This document shows, one piece after another, positions 28,926-39,004 of a stretch of DNA of 64,000 nt (positions within the stretch are counted from its first letter, which is position 1; each line of letters starts with the position of its first letter). The notes beneath the pieces are model-generated. The model saw only the letters and a program-made list of their open reading frames with translations. It made no database searches and had not been told where the DNA came from. The position numbers were made by a program, and so were the translations under genes. Source of the DNA: Flavisolibacter ginsenosidimutans (GTDB lineage: Bacteria; Bacteroidota; Bacteroidia; Chitinophagales; Chitinophagaceae). Location of the stretch: positions 1,178,001 to 1,242,000 of the forward strand of contig NZ_CP042433.1 in the NCBI RefSeq assembly GCF_007970805.1, read 5' to 3'.

Positions 28926-29834
28926 TTACGAAAGCGATTTTGCCTGCGGTTGTATCAAAATGAATTCCACACGGTCGAATTTTTCTTTTATGGTGTTTTC
29001 GATTCTCGCAATGGAGCCGGTAATATCTTCGGTATCAAGGTTGGGCTTAAACTGTACGATGAGCATTAAGATTACTTCTTCCGGCGATTGATATGTGGAA
29101 AGGATATTGCTTACTTTCATCACGGCTTCGTCTTTCTCTACCAAAATCTTTATTTTCTTCTGTGTCTCCGGTGCAATCCCCTCACCCATCAAAAGGCTGC
29201 GGCTTTCTCTTGCTAAAATGAGCGAAACAAAAACGAGAATCAAGCCTACAAGCAAGGACGCAACCCCGTCCAAAACGGGCAAATGAAAAGCGTGGTTACA
29301 CACCATTAAAATAAAAACAACCACGAGACCGAGAACGGCAGCGCCGTCTTCAAACAATACCAAAAAGCTCGGCGGGTCTTTGCTCGTAACGATGGCCCGC
29401 CAGAAAGAAAGTTCGCCTCTTGTTTTGTTGAATTCTCTTGCCGCAATAACAAAAGACAGGCCGTCGAAGAAAAATGAAAAACCAAGCACGGCATAATTCC
29501 ATCCAATATTCGTAAGCGGCTCGGGATGAAGAATGTGAACAATGCCCTGGTAAATGGACAAGCCTCCACCCAAACCAAAAATCAAGATGCAAACAATGAA
29601 TGACCAGAAGTACAACTCTTTTCCATAACCGAACGGGCGCCGTTTGTCCGGTGGTTTTTTGCTTCTTTTCAAGCCGTATAAAAGTAGCAGTTGATTGGTC
29701 GTGTCCACCAGTGAATGAATGCCTTCGGCAATCATGGAAGAACTTTGCGTGTAAGCACCGGCAAAAAACTTTGTAACGGCAATCAGTACGTCTGCCACAA
29801 GGGCACTGTAAATGGATGCATGATTTTTAGCCAT
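28926..29834 (-). CDS. Cation diffusion facilitator (CDF) family transporter
   Basis: The 302-residue protein is a CDF/ZnT-type divalent-metal/proton antiporter. It has six predicted membrane helices in the first ~210 residues, an HSLVD metal-site motif in helix 2 (His-x3-Asp), and a second aspartate site in DGVASLL, followed by a cytoplasmic domain of about 90 residues. Substrates in the family are Zn, Fe, Co or Cd; which one applies here cannot be read from the sequence. It stands alone after the tRNA, outside the island. Confidence 0.9.
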   Translation of the reverse strand: MAKNHASIYSALVADVLIAVTKFFAGAYTQSSSMIAEGIHSLVDTTNQLLLLYGLKRSKKPPDKRRPFGYGKELYFWSFIVCILIFGLGGGLSIYQGIVHILHPEPLTNIGWNYAVLGFSFFFDGLSFVIAAREFNKTRGELSFWRAIVTSKDPPSFLVLFEDGAAVLGLVVVFILMVCNHAFHLPVLDGVASLLVGLILVFVSLILARESRSLLMGEGIAPETQKKIKILVEKDEAVMKVSNILSTYQSPEEVILMLIVQFKPNLDTEDITGSIARIENTIKEKFDRVEFILIQPQAKSLS

Positions 29835-30104
29835 TGCAATTGATTGCTTGTTTTACCGGAACCCTGAAGGAAGTAGCGAATGAAACACATTCCAATGCAG
29901 CCTTAAAAAGTCATTCCACAGTCGCTAACAAGAAGATTGCGGAGACCTTTTCTCTTCGCCAAATTTCATCCGTCGCTTTCAAACGTAAAATTTCCTGGGC
30001 GAAGACAAGGAGATTTATCTCTCAGAGTCTGCTTATTTTCGTTTAATAAGAGAAACGATGGAGGAAGAAATTGGTTCTTGTTTACAAAACCGCTGTGCAC
30101 GTCA

Positions 30105-30611
30105 ATGAAAAAAACAAAACAAACGTTTGCGATGCTCTGCCTGTTGGCCTTGTTTGCCTGCCAGGATCGCAACAAAACAAAAACCGGTTTACCCAGCAGG
30201 GTTTATCATTATGTGTCCCTTGATACCACCGCATTAGCCGACAAACACGCCGTTTACGTTCCGGTTTATTCGCACATTTATACCGAAGACGGCACAACCA
30301 CAATAAACCTGGGCGTTACCTTAAGCGTTCGCAACACCAGTTCCGTGGACAGCTTCTATGTTACCGATGTTGTTTATTACGGCTCGCAAGGCGAAATCTT
30401 AAAACATTACCTGCCTTCGCCAGTAATTGTAAAGCCAATGAGCTCTGTTGAATTTGTTGTTGAACGCGTTGAGTCGGAAGGCGGTGCAGGTGCAAATTTC
30501 GTTGTCAAATGGGGCGCAACAAAAAGCGGCATCGAGCCCCTCATTCAAACGGTCATGATTGAATCAGCCTTCGGTATTTCTTTTGTGACGAACGGCATCG
30601 AGATGAAGTGA
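30105..30611 (+). CDS. DUF3124-type lipoprotein
   Basis: From the ATG at 30105 the product has 168 residues. It has a lipoprotein signal peptide with lipobox LFAC (Cys 19), followed by a beta-rich domain of the DUF3124 type with YVPVYSHIY, LGVTLSVRNTS and ATKSGIEPLIQTVMIE. The function of the family is unknown; it is probably anchored to the membrane facing the periplasm. A longer in-frame ORF starting at 29937 lacks a signal peptide at its N-terminus and is less likely. Confidence 0.82.
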   Translation: MKKTKQTFAMLCLLALFACQDRNKTKTGLPSRVYHYVSLDTTALADKHAVYVPVYSHIYTEDGTTTINLGVTLSVRNTSSVDSFYVTDVVYYGSQGEILKHYLPSPVIVKPMSSVEFVVERVESEGGAGANFVVKWGATKSGIEPLIQTVMIESAFGISFVTNGIEMK

Positions 30612-30736
30612 GAACGTTTCTTTATTGGCTGCTTAAAATTTGAATCTTTTTGGCAACAGGAAAAGCGCAATCATCAACTGAGGTTGCGGTGCCCGGTGCA
30701 AGTGCGACAAGCGCTGCTACTTTCAAAAATCAGACG

Positions 30737-31978
30737 ATGAAGTTTTTAAAAATTTTATACGTGCAGGTGCTCGTTGGCATTTTTGCGGGAGTGCTTGTTG
30801 GCTGGGCCTTTCCACATTTTGCTCCAACGGCAAAACTCCTCAGCGAAACCTTCATTAACGCCATCAAGATGGTGATAGCGCCGGTGATTTTTTTCACCAT
30901 CGTATCGGGCATTGCCGGTGCCGGCAACTTAAAAAAAGTGGGACGCATTGGCCTGAAGTCACTCATTTATTTTGAAATCGTCACTACGCTTGCACTGCTT
31001 GTCGGATTGCTTGTTGCCAATCTTGTAAAACCCGGCGCCGGCATTGCGGCCCCTCAAACGGCCAACAAACAAATCACCGATATTTCGCAGCAGGCAAACA
31101 ATATTGATTGGGGCGAGTTCTTTTCACACATCGTTCCGGCAAACGTTATGGAAGCTTTTGCCAGGGGTGACATTTTACAGATCCTGTTCTTCAGCGTTTT
31201 GTTTGCCATCGGGTTGAAAATGCTCGGCAATGCAGGCCACGGTCTCTTGCTAATGTTTGAGAAAATCAACAAAGTACTCTTTAACGTGCTAAAAATAATC
31301 ATGCGTTTTAGCCCGTTGGGTGCGTTTGGCGGCATGGCTTACACCATCGGAAAGTTTGGTTTTGCAACCCTGCTTGTTTTGAGCAAACTCTTGCTCACTT
31401 TTTATCTCACCAGCCTCCTCTTCATCTTCATTGTGCTGAATCTTATCTGCCGCTATTATAAAATCAGTTTGTGGAAATTGCTTGGCTATATCAAGGAAGA
31501 AATTTTGCTTGTTTTGGGTGCCAGTAGCAGCGAAGCTGCCCTGCCATCGCTGATGCAAAAACTGGTGGCAGCCGGCTGCGAAAAGGAGGTGGTTGGACTG
31601 GTTGTTCCAACGGGTTACAGTTTTAATTTAGACGGCACCACGATTTACCTGAGCATGAGCGTTATTTTTTTGGCGCAGGTCTTCGGCGTTGATCTTTCAC
31701 TTGGCCAACAGCTTACCGTCATCGGTATTTTATTGCTTACAAGCAAGGGTGCTGCCGGCGTAACGGGCAGTGGTTTTATTGTTCTGGCATCAACACTGTC
31801 AGCATTAAAAGTGATTCCACTGGAAGGGCTTGCCTTGTTGATTGGCGTGGATCGGTTTATGAGCGAAGGCAGGGCCGTCATCAATTTTATGGGCAACAGC
31901 ATTGCCACCGTTATCATTGCTAAAAGCGAAAACGAAATTGATTGGACGAAGTATCGCAGCGTAGTGGAAAAATCTTAA
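30737..31978 (+). CDS. Dicarboxylate/amino acid:cation symporter (DAACS family)
   Basis: The protein (413 residues from the ATG at 30737) has the DctA/GltP signature: a re-entrant serine-rich loop GASSSEAALPSLM, then GYSFNLDGT and a late AGVTGSGF loop, in a field of eight membrane helices. It carries a C4-dicarboxylate or glutamate/aspartate in with Na+ or H+. An upstream TTG at 30650 would add 29 mostly polar residues; I prefer the ATG. It is 125 bp downstream of the DUF3124 gene, on the same strand. Confidence 0.9.
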   Translation: MKFLKILYVQVLVGIFAGVLVGWAFPHFAPTAKLLSETFINAIKMVIAPVIFFTIVSGIAGAGNLKKVGRIGLKSLIYFEIVTTLALLVGLLVANLVKPGAGIAAPQTANKQITDISQQANNIDWGEFFSHIVPANVMEAFARGDILQILFFSVLFAIGLKMLGNAGHGLLLMFEKINKVLFNVLKIIMRFSPLGAFGGMAYTIGKFGFATLLVLSKLLLTFYLTSLLFIFIVLNLICRYYKISLWKLLGYIKEEILLVLGASSSEAALPSLMQKLVAAGCEKEVVGLVVPTGYSFNLDGTTIYLSMSVIFLAQVFGVDLSLGQQLTVIGILLLTSKGAAGVTGSGFIVLASTLSALKVIPLEGLALLIGVDRFMSEGRAVINFMGNSIATVIIAKSENEIDWTKYRSVVEKS

Positions 31979-32187
31979 ACCGTTCTGAACAAACCCGTTA
32001 AACCAGAAGTGGTGTGATGTTTAAGAGTGCCTTTGATTTAAAAGCTTTACGCATTTTTTCATTCAAACAATTATTGACGGATTGAGGTTATAGCCAAACT
32101 TTTCGGATTGCGGGCACTGCTGAAAACTTTTTCTGCTCTGTTCAAGTATCGTAACCATTCCTGCCGTGGTAAATTATTATTGTTAAC

Positions 32188-32451
32188 TCATTCATGTACT
32201 GTCTTGTTAATGGTTATGCCCGTCATCTTTGCCAGTGGAATGCTGTATAATAAAGTCCGTAAGGCCAATGAGTGGCAATGATTGATAACGTATGCAAAAC
32301 ATTGTTTGATAAATTCAGCCGCTTCAAATCGCTTTTTATGCACTTGTTGAAAGAAGCGGCCGGTAAAGGAAGAAAGCTCGCCGGACTGCGTTAAAAAATC
32401 TTCCAGGTTTGCTTTTGTGTAGCCGTTTGTTGCATTACCAAATCTTGGCAT
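32188..32451 (-). CDS. Doubtful 87-residue ORF
   Basis: An ATG at 32451 opens an 87-residue frame with no motif I recognise, rich in Phe, His and Lys. It stands in an otherwise gene-free stretch (31979-32573), where nothing else is seen. It is not part of an operon and may be chance or a remnant. Confidence 0.25.
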   Translation of the reverse strand: MPRFGNATNGYTKANLEDFLTQSGELSSFTGRFFQQVHKKRFEAAEFIKQCFAYVINHCHSLALRTLLYSIPLAKMTGITINKTVHE

Positions 32452-32573
32452 TTTACGAACGGCAATCAATGAAGGCGGTCAGTAAAGCAACTGATTGGTG
32501 TCACGTAAAGAGAAATACATTGTTGGTTTGAAAAACGATTGAGACATTCTCTTTTCATTAGCATAGTGTAAGA

Positions 32574-33119
32574 TTATTCAAGCAATAAAGAGCGACGCAT
32601 CGCAGCATAATTTTCCTTCTTGCCGCGCAAAATAAATCTATGTTCGTCTATACCCACCAATGCACCGATTACAACGCCAACCATTGCGCCAGAAAGCGCT
32701 CCTGCAAACGCACCGAAACCTGCGCCACCGAACATTCCTTTTTGACCGCTACCAATGCCCGCACCAACGGCTCCGCCAACAACGAAGCCGGCTATCGAGC
32801 CAAAGAGTATGCTTCTTCCCTGTTTTCCTTTAGGAACAATGGACACCTTTCCTAACGCAGTATATGGTATGTTGTTTCCGCCCCGATAACCGTATCTATT
32901 TTTTTCAGTTGTGATCCACAATGACGAACTGTCCACATTTAATAAATATCCTTTGATTCTTTTTGCATTGGCCCCGTAGGGCTCTATTGTTATCCTGTAA
33001 GCTTTGTTTAACTGCAAAAGAGAGGAAGTTGCGACTTTTGACCCATTCTCCTGACCGAATGTCAAGGAAGCCAGAAGCGACATAGCGACGAAAACAGCAA
33101 ACCTTTTCATATAATCCAT
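32574..33119 (-). CDS. Secreted glycine-zipper protein
   Basis: The 181-residue protein has an N-terminal signal peptide (MKRFAVFVAMSLLASLTFGQ; the ATG at 33110 may be the real start). A beta-rich part of about 70 residues follows, then a long Gly/Ala-rich hydrophobic segment (FGSIAGFVVGGAVGAGIGSG and repeats). Glycine zippers of this kind insert into or span membranes. No enzyme motif is seen. It is 24 bp downstream of the phosphoesterase on the same strand, so the two may be cotranscribed. Confidence 0.75.
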   Translation of the reverse strand: MDYMKRFAVFVAMSLLASLTFGQENGSKVATSSLLQLNKAYRITIEPYGANAKRIKGYLLNVDSSSLWITTEKNRYGYRGGNNIPYTALGKVSIVPKGKQGRSILFGSIAGFVVGGAVGAGIGSGQKGMFGGAGFGAFAGALSGAMVGVVIGALVGIDEHRFILRGKKENYAAMRRSLLLE

Positions 33120-33143
33120 CTTTGATAACGACGACGATTATGA

Positions 33144-34451
33144 TTATTGCAGCTTTAACGGCAAGTCGTTGTCTTTTACCCCAAGGTCCGTCCAAAGCGT
33201 TGTTGCCATGTCGGCAAGCTGCGGCGCCATGCTTCGCAATTCATCTATTAATTTTCGTTGGTCGGGCGGCATTTTTTCATCGCCGGCAAAATGTGCCTTG
33301 ATGGCGTTTCTAAAAATTGGTGCCGCAAACGTGGCTAAATCACCCGGTACATTATACGGGCCGGTAAGCAAGTTGTAGAAATAGCCGTCAAGATGCGTGT
33401 TGATGAAAAGATCGCTGTAAGCCGGAAAGCTAAGGCCATGCGGCAACGGCACGCCAATGGATTGTACGTGTGCCGTACGAATATCCAGGTCTTTGTTCTT
33501 TACCGTTATAATTCGATAAGGGCTGGTTGGCGTTACAAGCGAACCCGTTTCAATATCGTACAATTCGTGTCCCTCGTGTACAAAAGGTGTAATGTCGTTG
33601 GCATGATAGTGTCCGGTGAAGATGACCTTTAATCCCGCATCGGCAAGTTGTGCGGCAACGGTTTGCCAATTGTCAACCACATAACCTGGATCTAATTGCG
33701 TTTGTCCTGCATAGTGCTCCACGAGGTTGTGATGCATCATGGCAAAAACCGTAATGTTTTGCTCTTTTGCCTGCGCAAGTTTTGAAAGTATCCAGGCTAA
33801 GGTTTCCGGCTTTATCCGTCCGTCGGCTATGTCGCCTTCCGGACCGTATTCTTCATACCGGCTTGCGTCAATGGCCAGAATCCATAAACCCTGTTGGGGT
33901 TGCACAAGATAGCTTAATGAATGTGCATCTCTTTCCAGTGCATCGTTGTAACCGAACTTGCCGTAAATGGAACTAAAATCAGTTGGCTGAATGTTGGCCA
34001 CCGGGTACGAAGCGTTGCCGTCAAAGCGTGCAGCTTTTGCGTTGTTGATGTCGTGGTTGCCCGGTATTACGTAAACCTTGCTCCCCGTGTTTGTTAACGT
34101 AGAAAGAAAAGACGCCATCGCCTCGTGGCTTATTCTTTCGCCGTCTTTTGTCAAGTCGCCGGGAATAAGAACAATGTCCGGTTGTTCTGCTTTCAATTGA
34201 GACAAAACCGTTCTAAAGATTGGGTCGCTAAATTCCAGCAGCTTTGGGTCTTGGTTCAGATAGTTTTGAAACGCTTCACCGGCCGTACCGTTGTTGGTGA
34301 TCAAAGTGGACGACATGTAATGAATGTCGCTCACCACGGCAATTTTCAAATGCGGCGAATTGCCTTTGAATACAAACAGACTTTCATTCTTTCTGCAGGA
34401 AGAAATCAGCACGAGCAGGACGGTTGTAATGAGCCAAATCTTTTGTTTCAT
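33144..34451 (-). CDS. Lipoprotein metallophosphoesterase
   Basis: From the ATG at 34451 the protein has 435 residues. A lipobox ISSC (Cys 19) follows a hydrophobic leader, then the calcineurin-like motifs appear in order: SDIHY (Asp 42, His 44), IPGDLTKDG, PGNHDIN, a MMHH segment and GHYHAND. These are the metal ligands of a two-metal phosphoesterase. It probably cleaves a phosphomonoester or diester outside the cytoplasm. A longer frame to 34526 has no signal peptide at its start and is rejected. Confidence 0.88.
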   Translation of the reverse strand: MKQKIWLITTVLLVLISSCRKNESLFVFKGNSPHLKIAVVSDIHYMSSTLITNNGTAGEAFQNYLNQDPKLLEFSDPIFRTVLSQLKAEQPDIVLIPGDLTKDGERISHEAMASFLSTLTNTGSKVYVIPGNHDINNAKAARFDGNASYPVANIQPTDFSSIYGKFGYNDALERDAHSLSYLVQPQQGLWILAIDASRYEEYGPEGDIADGRIKPETLAWILSKLAQAKEQNITVFAMMHHNLVEHYAGQTQLDPGYVVDNWQTVAAQLADAGLKVIFTGHYHANDITPFVHEGHELYDIETGSLVTPTSPYRIITVKNKDLDIRTAHVQSIGVPLPHGLSFPAYSDLFINTHLDGYFYNLLTGPYNVPGDLATFAAPIFRNAIKAHFAGDEKMPPDQRKLIDELRSMAPQLADMATTLWTDLGVKDNDLPLKLQ

Positions 34452-34827
34452 AAACGTTGATTTATGGTAAATGATAAACTGCGTTTGAGCGTCCTTAGAA
34501 ATTGGTTTCCCAACACAGCCTGACAACTTTTATTTTTCGAAAGCCTACTTTGCTTCCTTGGCACGAGAAATAAAGTTAGGAAGACGAAAAGGGGGGAAAT
34601 AATGATGGTCATCAGTAAAAAAGATGACAGCCATTGAACATTGATCTTAACATGACGTCCTTGATACACGCATAATTCTTTGCGGAATACACAACGCGGA
34701 ACTGCTGGCAGGAAACAGGTAAACACGGACTGGGGCGTAAGAGAAGAGAATAAACAATTGTAGGGGCGTTCGATTACACGTTGAGGTGAACAAATACCTG
34801 TTGCTTCAGTTTGTTTTTAGAAAGCAG
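34452..34827. other. Intergenic region without recognised gene
   Basis: A 376-bp stretch between the phosphoesterase start and the 3' end of the response-regulator/CRP gene. It holds a 92-codon minus frame overlapping the phosphoesterase start, with no recognisable content. I see no clear promoter or hairpin. Confidence 0.5.
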
Positions 34828-35880
34828 TTAATTCAGCATCTTTTCCAATTTTTCAGCATTCAAGATGGTGATTTTTCCGTCGGTTATCTCAATTAACTTT
34901 TCGGCCCGAAAGTCGGTCAGTGTTCGAATGAGCGATTCGGTAGCGGTGCCGGCAACTGCCGCCAGGTTTTCCCGGCTTAGGTTAATGGGTTTACCGGGAT
35001 TGTCTTTGAATGTTTTATAAACAGTCAGCAAAGCATCGGCTACTTTTTTTCGAAGCGAATTGTATGCAACGCGTATCAGTTGATCTTCTTTTTCGGCAAC
35101 GTCAGAAGCCAACAGCCGGACAAACCTGCGGGAAACCTCCGGATTTGCGTTCATGAGTTCTTCGAACTCTTTTCTCGGCAAGCCAACAATTTCGGAATCC
35201 TCAATGGCGTCCGCATTCTCCTTGTAAACCGAATTTTCAAGTAATGCAGAATAGCCAAAAAAATCACCTTCACTGGCTATGCGAACAATCAATTCTTTGC
35301 CTTCGTCGTTGGTTTTGTAATTTTTTACCTTTCCTTTCAGCACGAAATAAAGGTGAATGGGATGATTTCCTTCGTTGTAAATGCGTTGCTTTTTTTTATA
35401 TAAATCAACATGCCGGCCTTCTACAAAATTATGCAAGGCTTTTTCACCGCCTGTGATGGAAATAAGTTGATTGACGCCGTTCAATCCCGCTGAAATTCGC
35501 TCTTTAATAAGCTCCGCCTTTTTTAAACGTCCTTCAATAGCGTTGAGCAAGTCGGTGGGGTCAAACGGCTTGGTAATGTAATCATCGGCACCAAGGGACA
35601 TGCCTTTTCGCATTTCTTCTTTTTCGGTTTTGGCGGTAAGAAAAATAAACGGCGTGTTTTGCAAATCCGGGTTTTTTTGCACCATGTGCAGTACGCCGTA
35701 ACCGTCCAATTCGGGCATCATGATATCGCAAAGAATGAGGTCAGGCTTTTGCGTTAAAGCCTGCTCTACTCCTATTTTTCCGTTGGATGCCGTAGCAACT
35801 TCGTAATGCGATAGTTCAAGGATTTCAGCGGTATTCTCCAGGATTTCCCGGTTGTCTTCTATAACCAAAATCTTTTTCAT
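34828..35880 (-). CDS. Response regulator fused to CRP/FNR-type regulator
   Basis: The 350-residue protein has a receiver domain (1-125; phosphoacceptor Asp 52 in LILCDIMMP, Lys in ITKPFDP). A cyclic-nucleotide-binding-like domain (about 145-260) follows, then a Crp-type helix-turn-helix (about 270-340) with INLSRENLAAVAGTATESLIRTL. It probably receives phosphate from a nearby histidine kinase and binds DNA as a dimer. The conserved Arg-Ser of a cAMP pocket is not evident, so a nucleotide ligand is doubtful. It is divergent from the kinase gene at 36230, a likely partner. Confidence 0.9.
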   Translation of the reverse strand: MKKILVIEDNREILENTAEILELSHYEVATASNGKIGVEQALTQKPDLILCDIMMPELDGYGVLHMVQKNPDLQNTPFIFLTAKTEKEEMRKGMSLGADDYITKPFDPTDLLNAIEGRLKKAELIKERISAGLNGVNQLISITGGEKALHNFVEGRHVDLYKKKQRIYNEGNHPIHLYFVLKGKVKNYKTNDEGKELIVRIASEGDFFGYSALLENSVYKENADAIEDSEIVGLPRKEFEELMNANPEVSRRFVRLLASDVAEKEDQLIRVAYNSLRKKVADALLTVYKTFKDNPGKPINLSRENLAAVAGTATESLIRTLTDFRAEKLIEITDGKITILNAEKLEKMLN

Positions 35881-36229
35881 TTACTATTTTTTAGAAGAAT
35901 GAAAAATCTTTTTCAAAGAGGGAATTGCGGTAAAACTTTCAGAGGGATGGAGCAAGATAAAGCTACTTGTTCGGTTGTTGCATTATATGACAAAGTTCAG
36001 AAACAGCGTTGACAGTCATCAAGCCGAACAAAGCACGAAGAGCTTAGGTTCGTGATTCATCCCTCCTTTATAATTTCAAATTTCATTTTTTTGCTGGGCT
36101 GGGCAACCACGCTCCATCCTGGTTCCTATTAAACAAGAAAGAAGTGTGCAATGATGACTGATACAAATCAGTGTTTATGCCCTTCAAACTCATTTTCAAC
36201 GGTGTTGTAAAAAGGCAATTTTGAGTGCC
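35881..36229. other. Divergent promoter region of kinase and regulator
   Basis: A 349-bp gene-free stretch between the divergent regulator (minus) and sensor kinase (plus). It must hold both promoters, but I could not place a convincing -7/-33 pair. Confidence 0.45.
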
Positions 36230-38146
36230 ATGAGCAAAACAAACGTTGAACTGATAATGCAATCGGAGTATTTGCAGGCGCTGCTTGGCAGCGTTGATAC
36301 GCCGGTTGTGGCAACGGATGAAAATTTTACAGTTCAATATTGGAACCGAAAAGCCGAAGAGCTTTTCGAGGTTAACGCCAGTGATGCCGTTGGACGATTG
36401 GGTGCGGATGTTTTGCGACTGATTTATCCTGGCGAATCTGCCGAAACCGCAAGAGCAACGCTGAAAGATAGAGGCTGTTGGAAGGGACATGTGTCATTTA
36501 AAAAGAAAGGTGGCGAACTGCTTTTGCTGGATGCATCGGTAACAGCTGTAAAAAACAAAAGCGGAAAGACAATCGGCTTTGTGGGCATTCACCGCGACGT
36601 AACGACGATACACCGGACTGCAACAGCCCTCTCTACTCTCCTCTCGCTTGTTTCAAGTGTAGATGATTATTTTTTTATGGTGGACAAGAACCTGAAACTG
36701 GTTTGGGTAAACGAAAGCGCCAATAAAAAGGCAGAAGCAGACTTTGGCATTTACTACTTGCCCGGCGAAGATTTTGTTTCTAAAATGCCCGCATACAGAC
36801 AGGCACAGGTAAGGCTGGCATTGCAAAAAACATTAAACGGCGATAAGACAACTTATGAGGCAAAGATTGCATCGCTTGACGGGAAAGAAATTTGGTTGGA
36901 AGCAAATTATTTTCCTGTAAAAGACAAAAGCGGAAACACAACGCATGCTTGTGGATTGGTAAGGGACATCACAAGTAAAAAAGAAGAGGAACAATTAAAT
37001 CAATTGTCGTACAAAGGACGAATGCTGTTTGAAACTTTCATGGAAAACAGTCCCATTATGTCGTGGATCACCGACAAGAACGGCACCATCCAGTACCTGA
37101 ACCCCTCTTACCTGAAAACCTATGGCCTTTCCAAAGAAATCATTGGCACTTCGTTCAACAAAGTTTTTCCAACGGCCATGTCTTCGGCTTTTCTTCAAAA
37201 CAACAACAACCTATATCAATCGAGGCAACCGCTAACTATCATTGAGCGGGCCATCACGCCGGACGGCGTTGAACGCATCTACCAGGTCGTTAAGTTTCCG
37301 GTTGAAGCTGAAGACAAGGTTTACTTAGGCGGATGGGCCATGGACATTACGGAAGAAAGCGACTTGCGCAAAGACCTTTCGGAAAGCCTTGTCAAATTGA
37401 AAAATTCGGAAAAGAACCTAAAAGACGCTCTTGAAAAAGAACACCAGCTCAACGAACTGAAAAGCCGCTTTGTGTCCATGGCTTCGCACGAATTTCGAAC
37501 GCCGCTGAGCACCATTCTTTCCTCGATCTACCTGCTTGAACACTATACTACTACCGAGCAACAGGCAAACCGACAAAAACACGCCGGGAAAATAAAAGAA
37601 GCCATCCAGCACCTCAACAATCTGCTCGATGATTTTCTCTCGCTGGGCAAACTGGAAGAAGGAAAAGTTGCGGTTCAACGAACCGTCTTTAACCTGGAGC
37701 AACTTTGTGCTGATGTGCTGGATGAAGTGAGCCTTTTGAAAAAGGAAAAGCAAACAGTACACGTTTCTTTCACCGGTGAAAGAAACGTAGAGAGTGACAA
37801 GAAACTGTTGAAAAATATCGTAATCAACCTGCTGAGTAACGCTTTGAAGTTTACCGAAAAAGGTGCCATTTGGTTAGAGCTTGCAGCAACGGAAAAAGAA
37901 ACGATACTGACGGTAAAAGATGAAGGCATTGGCATCAGCGCCGCCGACCAACGGCACTTGTTCGAAACTTTTTTCCGCGCCAAAAATGCGCAAAACATTC
38001 AGGGCACAGGGTTGGGCTTACACATTGTGCAACGTTACGTGAATCTGCTTGGCGGCAAGCTAAAGCTGGAAAGCGAATTGGGCAAAGGCACAACGGTAAC
38101 GGTTTTTCTTCCGCTCAACAAAAACAGTGAAACGGAAAGTTTTTAG
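36230..38146 (+). CDS. PAS-domain sensor histidine kinase
   Basis: From the ATG at 36230 the protein has 638 residues with three PAS domains (about 15-125, 140-255, 265-385), a short coiled coil, a HisKA domain with SHEFRTPLSTILSS (His 420) and a C-terminal HATPase (NLLSNALKF, DEGIGIS, GTGLGL). There is no membrane segment, so it senses an internal signal. A TTG three codons upstream would make no difference. Its catalytic core closely resembles the kinase at 40261. Its partner is likely the divergent response-regulator/CRP protein. Confidence 0.92.
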   Translation: MSKTNVELIMQSEYLQALLGSVDTPVVATDENFTVQYWNRKAEELFEVNASDAVGRLGADVLRLIYPGESAETARATLKDRGCWKGHVSFKKKGGELLLLDASVTAVKNKSGKTIGFVGIHRDVTTIHRTATALSTLLSLVSSVDDYFFMVDKNLKLVWVNESANKKAEADFGIYYLPGEDFVSKMPAYRQAQVRLALQKTLNGDKTTYEAKIASLDGKEIWLEANYFPVKDKSGNTTHACGLVRDITSKKEEEQLNQLSYKGRMLFETFMENSPIMSWITDKNGTIQYLNPSYLKTYGLSKEIIGTSFNKVFPTAMSSAFLQNNNNLYQSRQPLTIIERAITPDGVERIYQVVKFPVEAEDKVYLGGWAMDITEESDLRKDLSESLVKLKNSEKNLKDALEKEHQLNELKSRFVSMASHEFRTPLSTILSSIYLLEHYTTTEQQANRQKHAGKIKEAIQHLNNLLDDFLSLGKLEEGKVAVQRTVFNLEQLCADVLDEVSLLKKEKQTVHVSFTGERNVESDKKLLKNIVINLLSNALKFTEKGAIWLELAATEKETILTVKDEGIGISAADQRHLFETFFRAKNAQNIQGTGLGLHIVQRYVNLLGGKLKLESELGKGTTVTVFLPLNKNSETESF

Positions 38147-38495
38147 CGGGTTAACGGGGTTGCAAAACTCTCATTCGTTCTATGAAAAGAACGTCGCAAT
38201 CTGAACCATTAAAACCGCTCTTCATCATCAACGACCATCATCAGATCGGACCAATCGCTTGCAATGAAGGGGTTTTGATAAGGGTTACCGGGTTCTGAAA
38301 ATTCCGGTTTGTCAATAAGGGAATGGGATGCTTTCCGGGTAGAAGTAATTTACGTAGTGGAGCGGGCACTTGGCAAAAGGCGAAGTTTTAGTGACGTGTG
38401 AAATATCTTTTTCGTGAATTTTTTGTCAATGAGTAAACGATGCAACAGCCCGGGTAAATAACAACGAAAACACTTGCACAGGAGAACCTGTATTG
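38147..38495. other. Intergenic region without recognised gene
   Basis: A 349-bp region between two convergent genes. No ORF above background, no strong hairpin with T run, and no repeat was seen. Confidence 0.45.
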
Positions 38496-38906
38496 TTAGC
38501 CGGTTTCAACCGCATAGCGTTCGTTTAGGTAGAGTGCATAACAGTTTTTTATTTCTGTAAACAGGGCTTCTGTTTTTTTTATTTCTCTTCGCAACTCGAT
38601 TTGATTCCGCACGGCTTCATGAAAAAGCTCACCGTCTACATACATATCTTTTTGCAGCAGCCCGATTTGCTTTTTTAACTCATCCGATAACCAAAAAAAG
38701 ATTCTGTCCTGCGTCAGAAATTCCTCCTGAAATTTTTCAGCAACCGACAAAACCACATTCTCTTCATTATCCGCAACTGTTTCAGCCAGTCGGTTTTTAA
38801 AATGCACGAGTTCTTCTTTGCAAAAAAACAACAGCCTTTCCCAACTTTCGGCTTCGTACATGAAATATTTTAACCTTGCGGAATAACTATGAAGATTGCT
38901 TTTCAT
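38496..38906 (-). CDS. Hypothetical helical protein
   Basis: The 136-residue protein is rich in Glu, Lys, Leu and aromatic residues and probably forms helical bundles or a coiled coil; no motif is recognised. There is no signal peptide or membrane helix. It stands in the same orientation as the CBS-domain and Hsp20 genes, which suggests stress-related context only. Confidence 0.6.
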   Translation of the reverse strand: MKSNLHSYSARLKYFMYEAESWERLLFFCKEELVHFKNRLAETVADNEENVVLSVAEKFQEEFLTQDRIFFWLSDELKKQIGLLQKDMYVDGELFHEAVRNQIELRREIKKTEALFTEIKNCYALYLNERYAVETG

Positions 38907-39004
38907 GTAACGGAATTTTAGATCAATTCAACCGGGATTTTGGCTTTTGTAAAATCCTTCTCCCGGTCTTGGTAAAAGAGTGTATTTAACCACCCGCTGA
39001 AAAT

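Noticed and set aside
34448-34726. 92-codon minus-strand frame before the phosphoesterase
   Set aside because: It overlaps the phosphoesterase start and has no family features apart from a hydrophobic patch.
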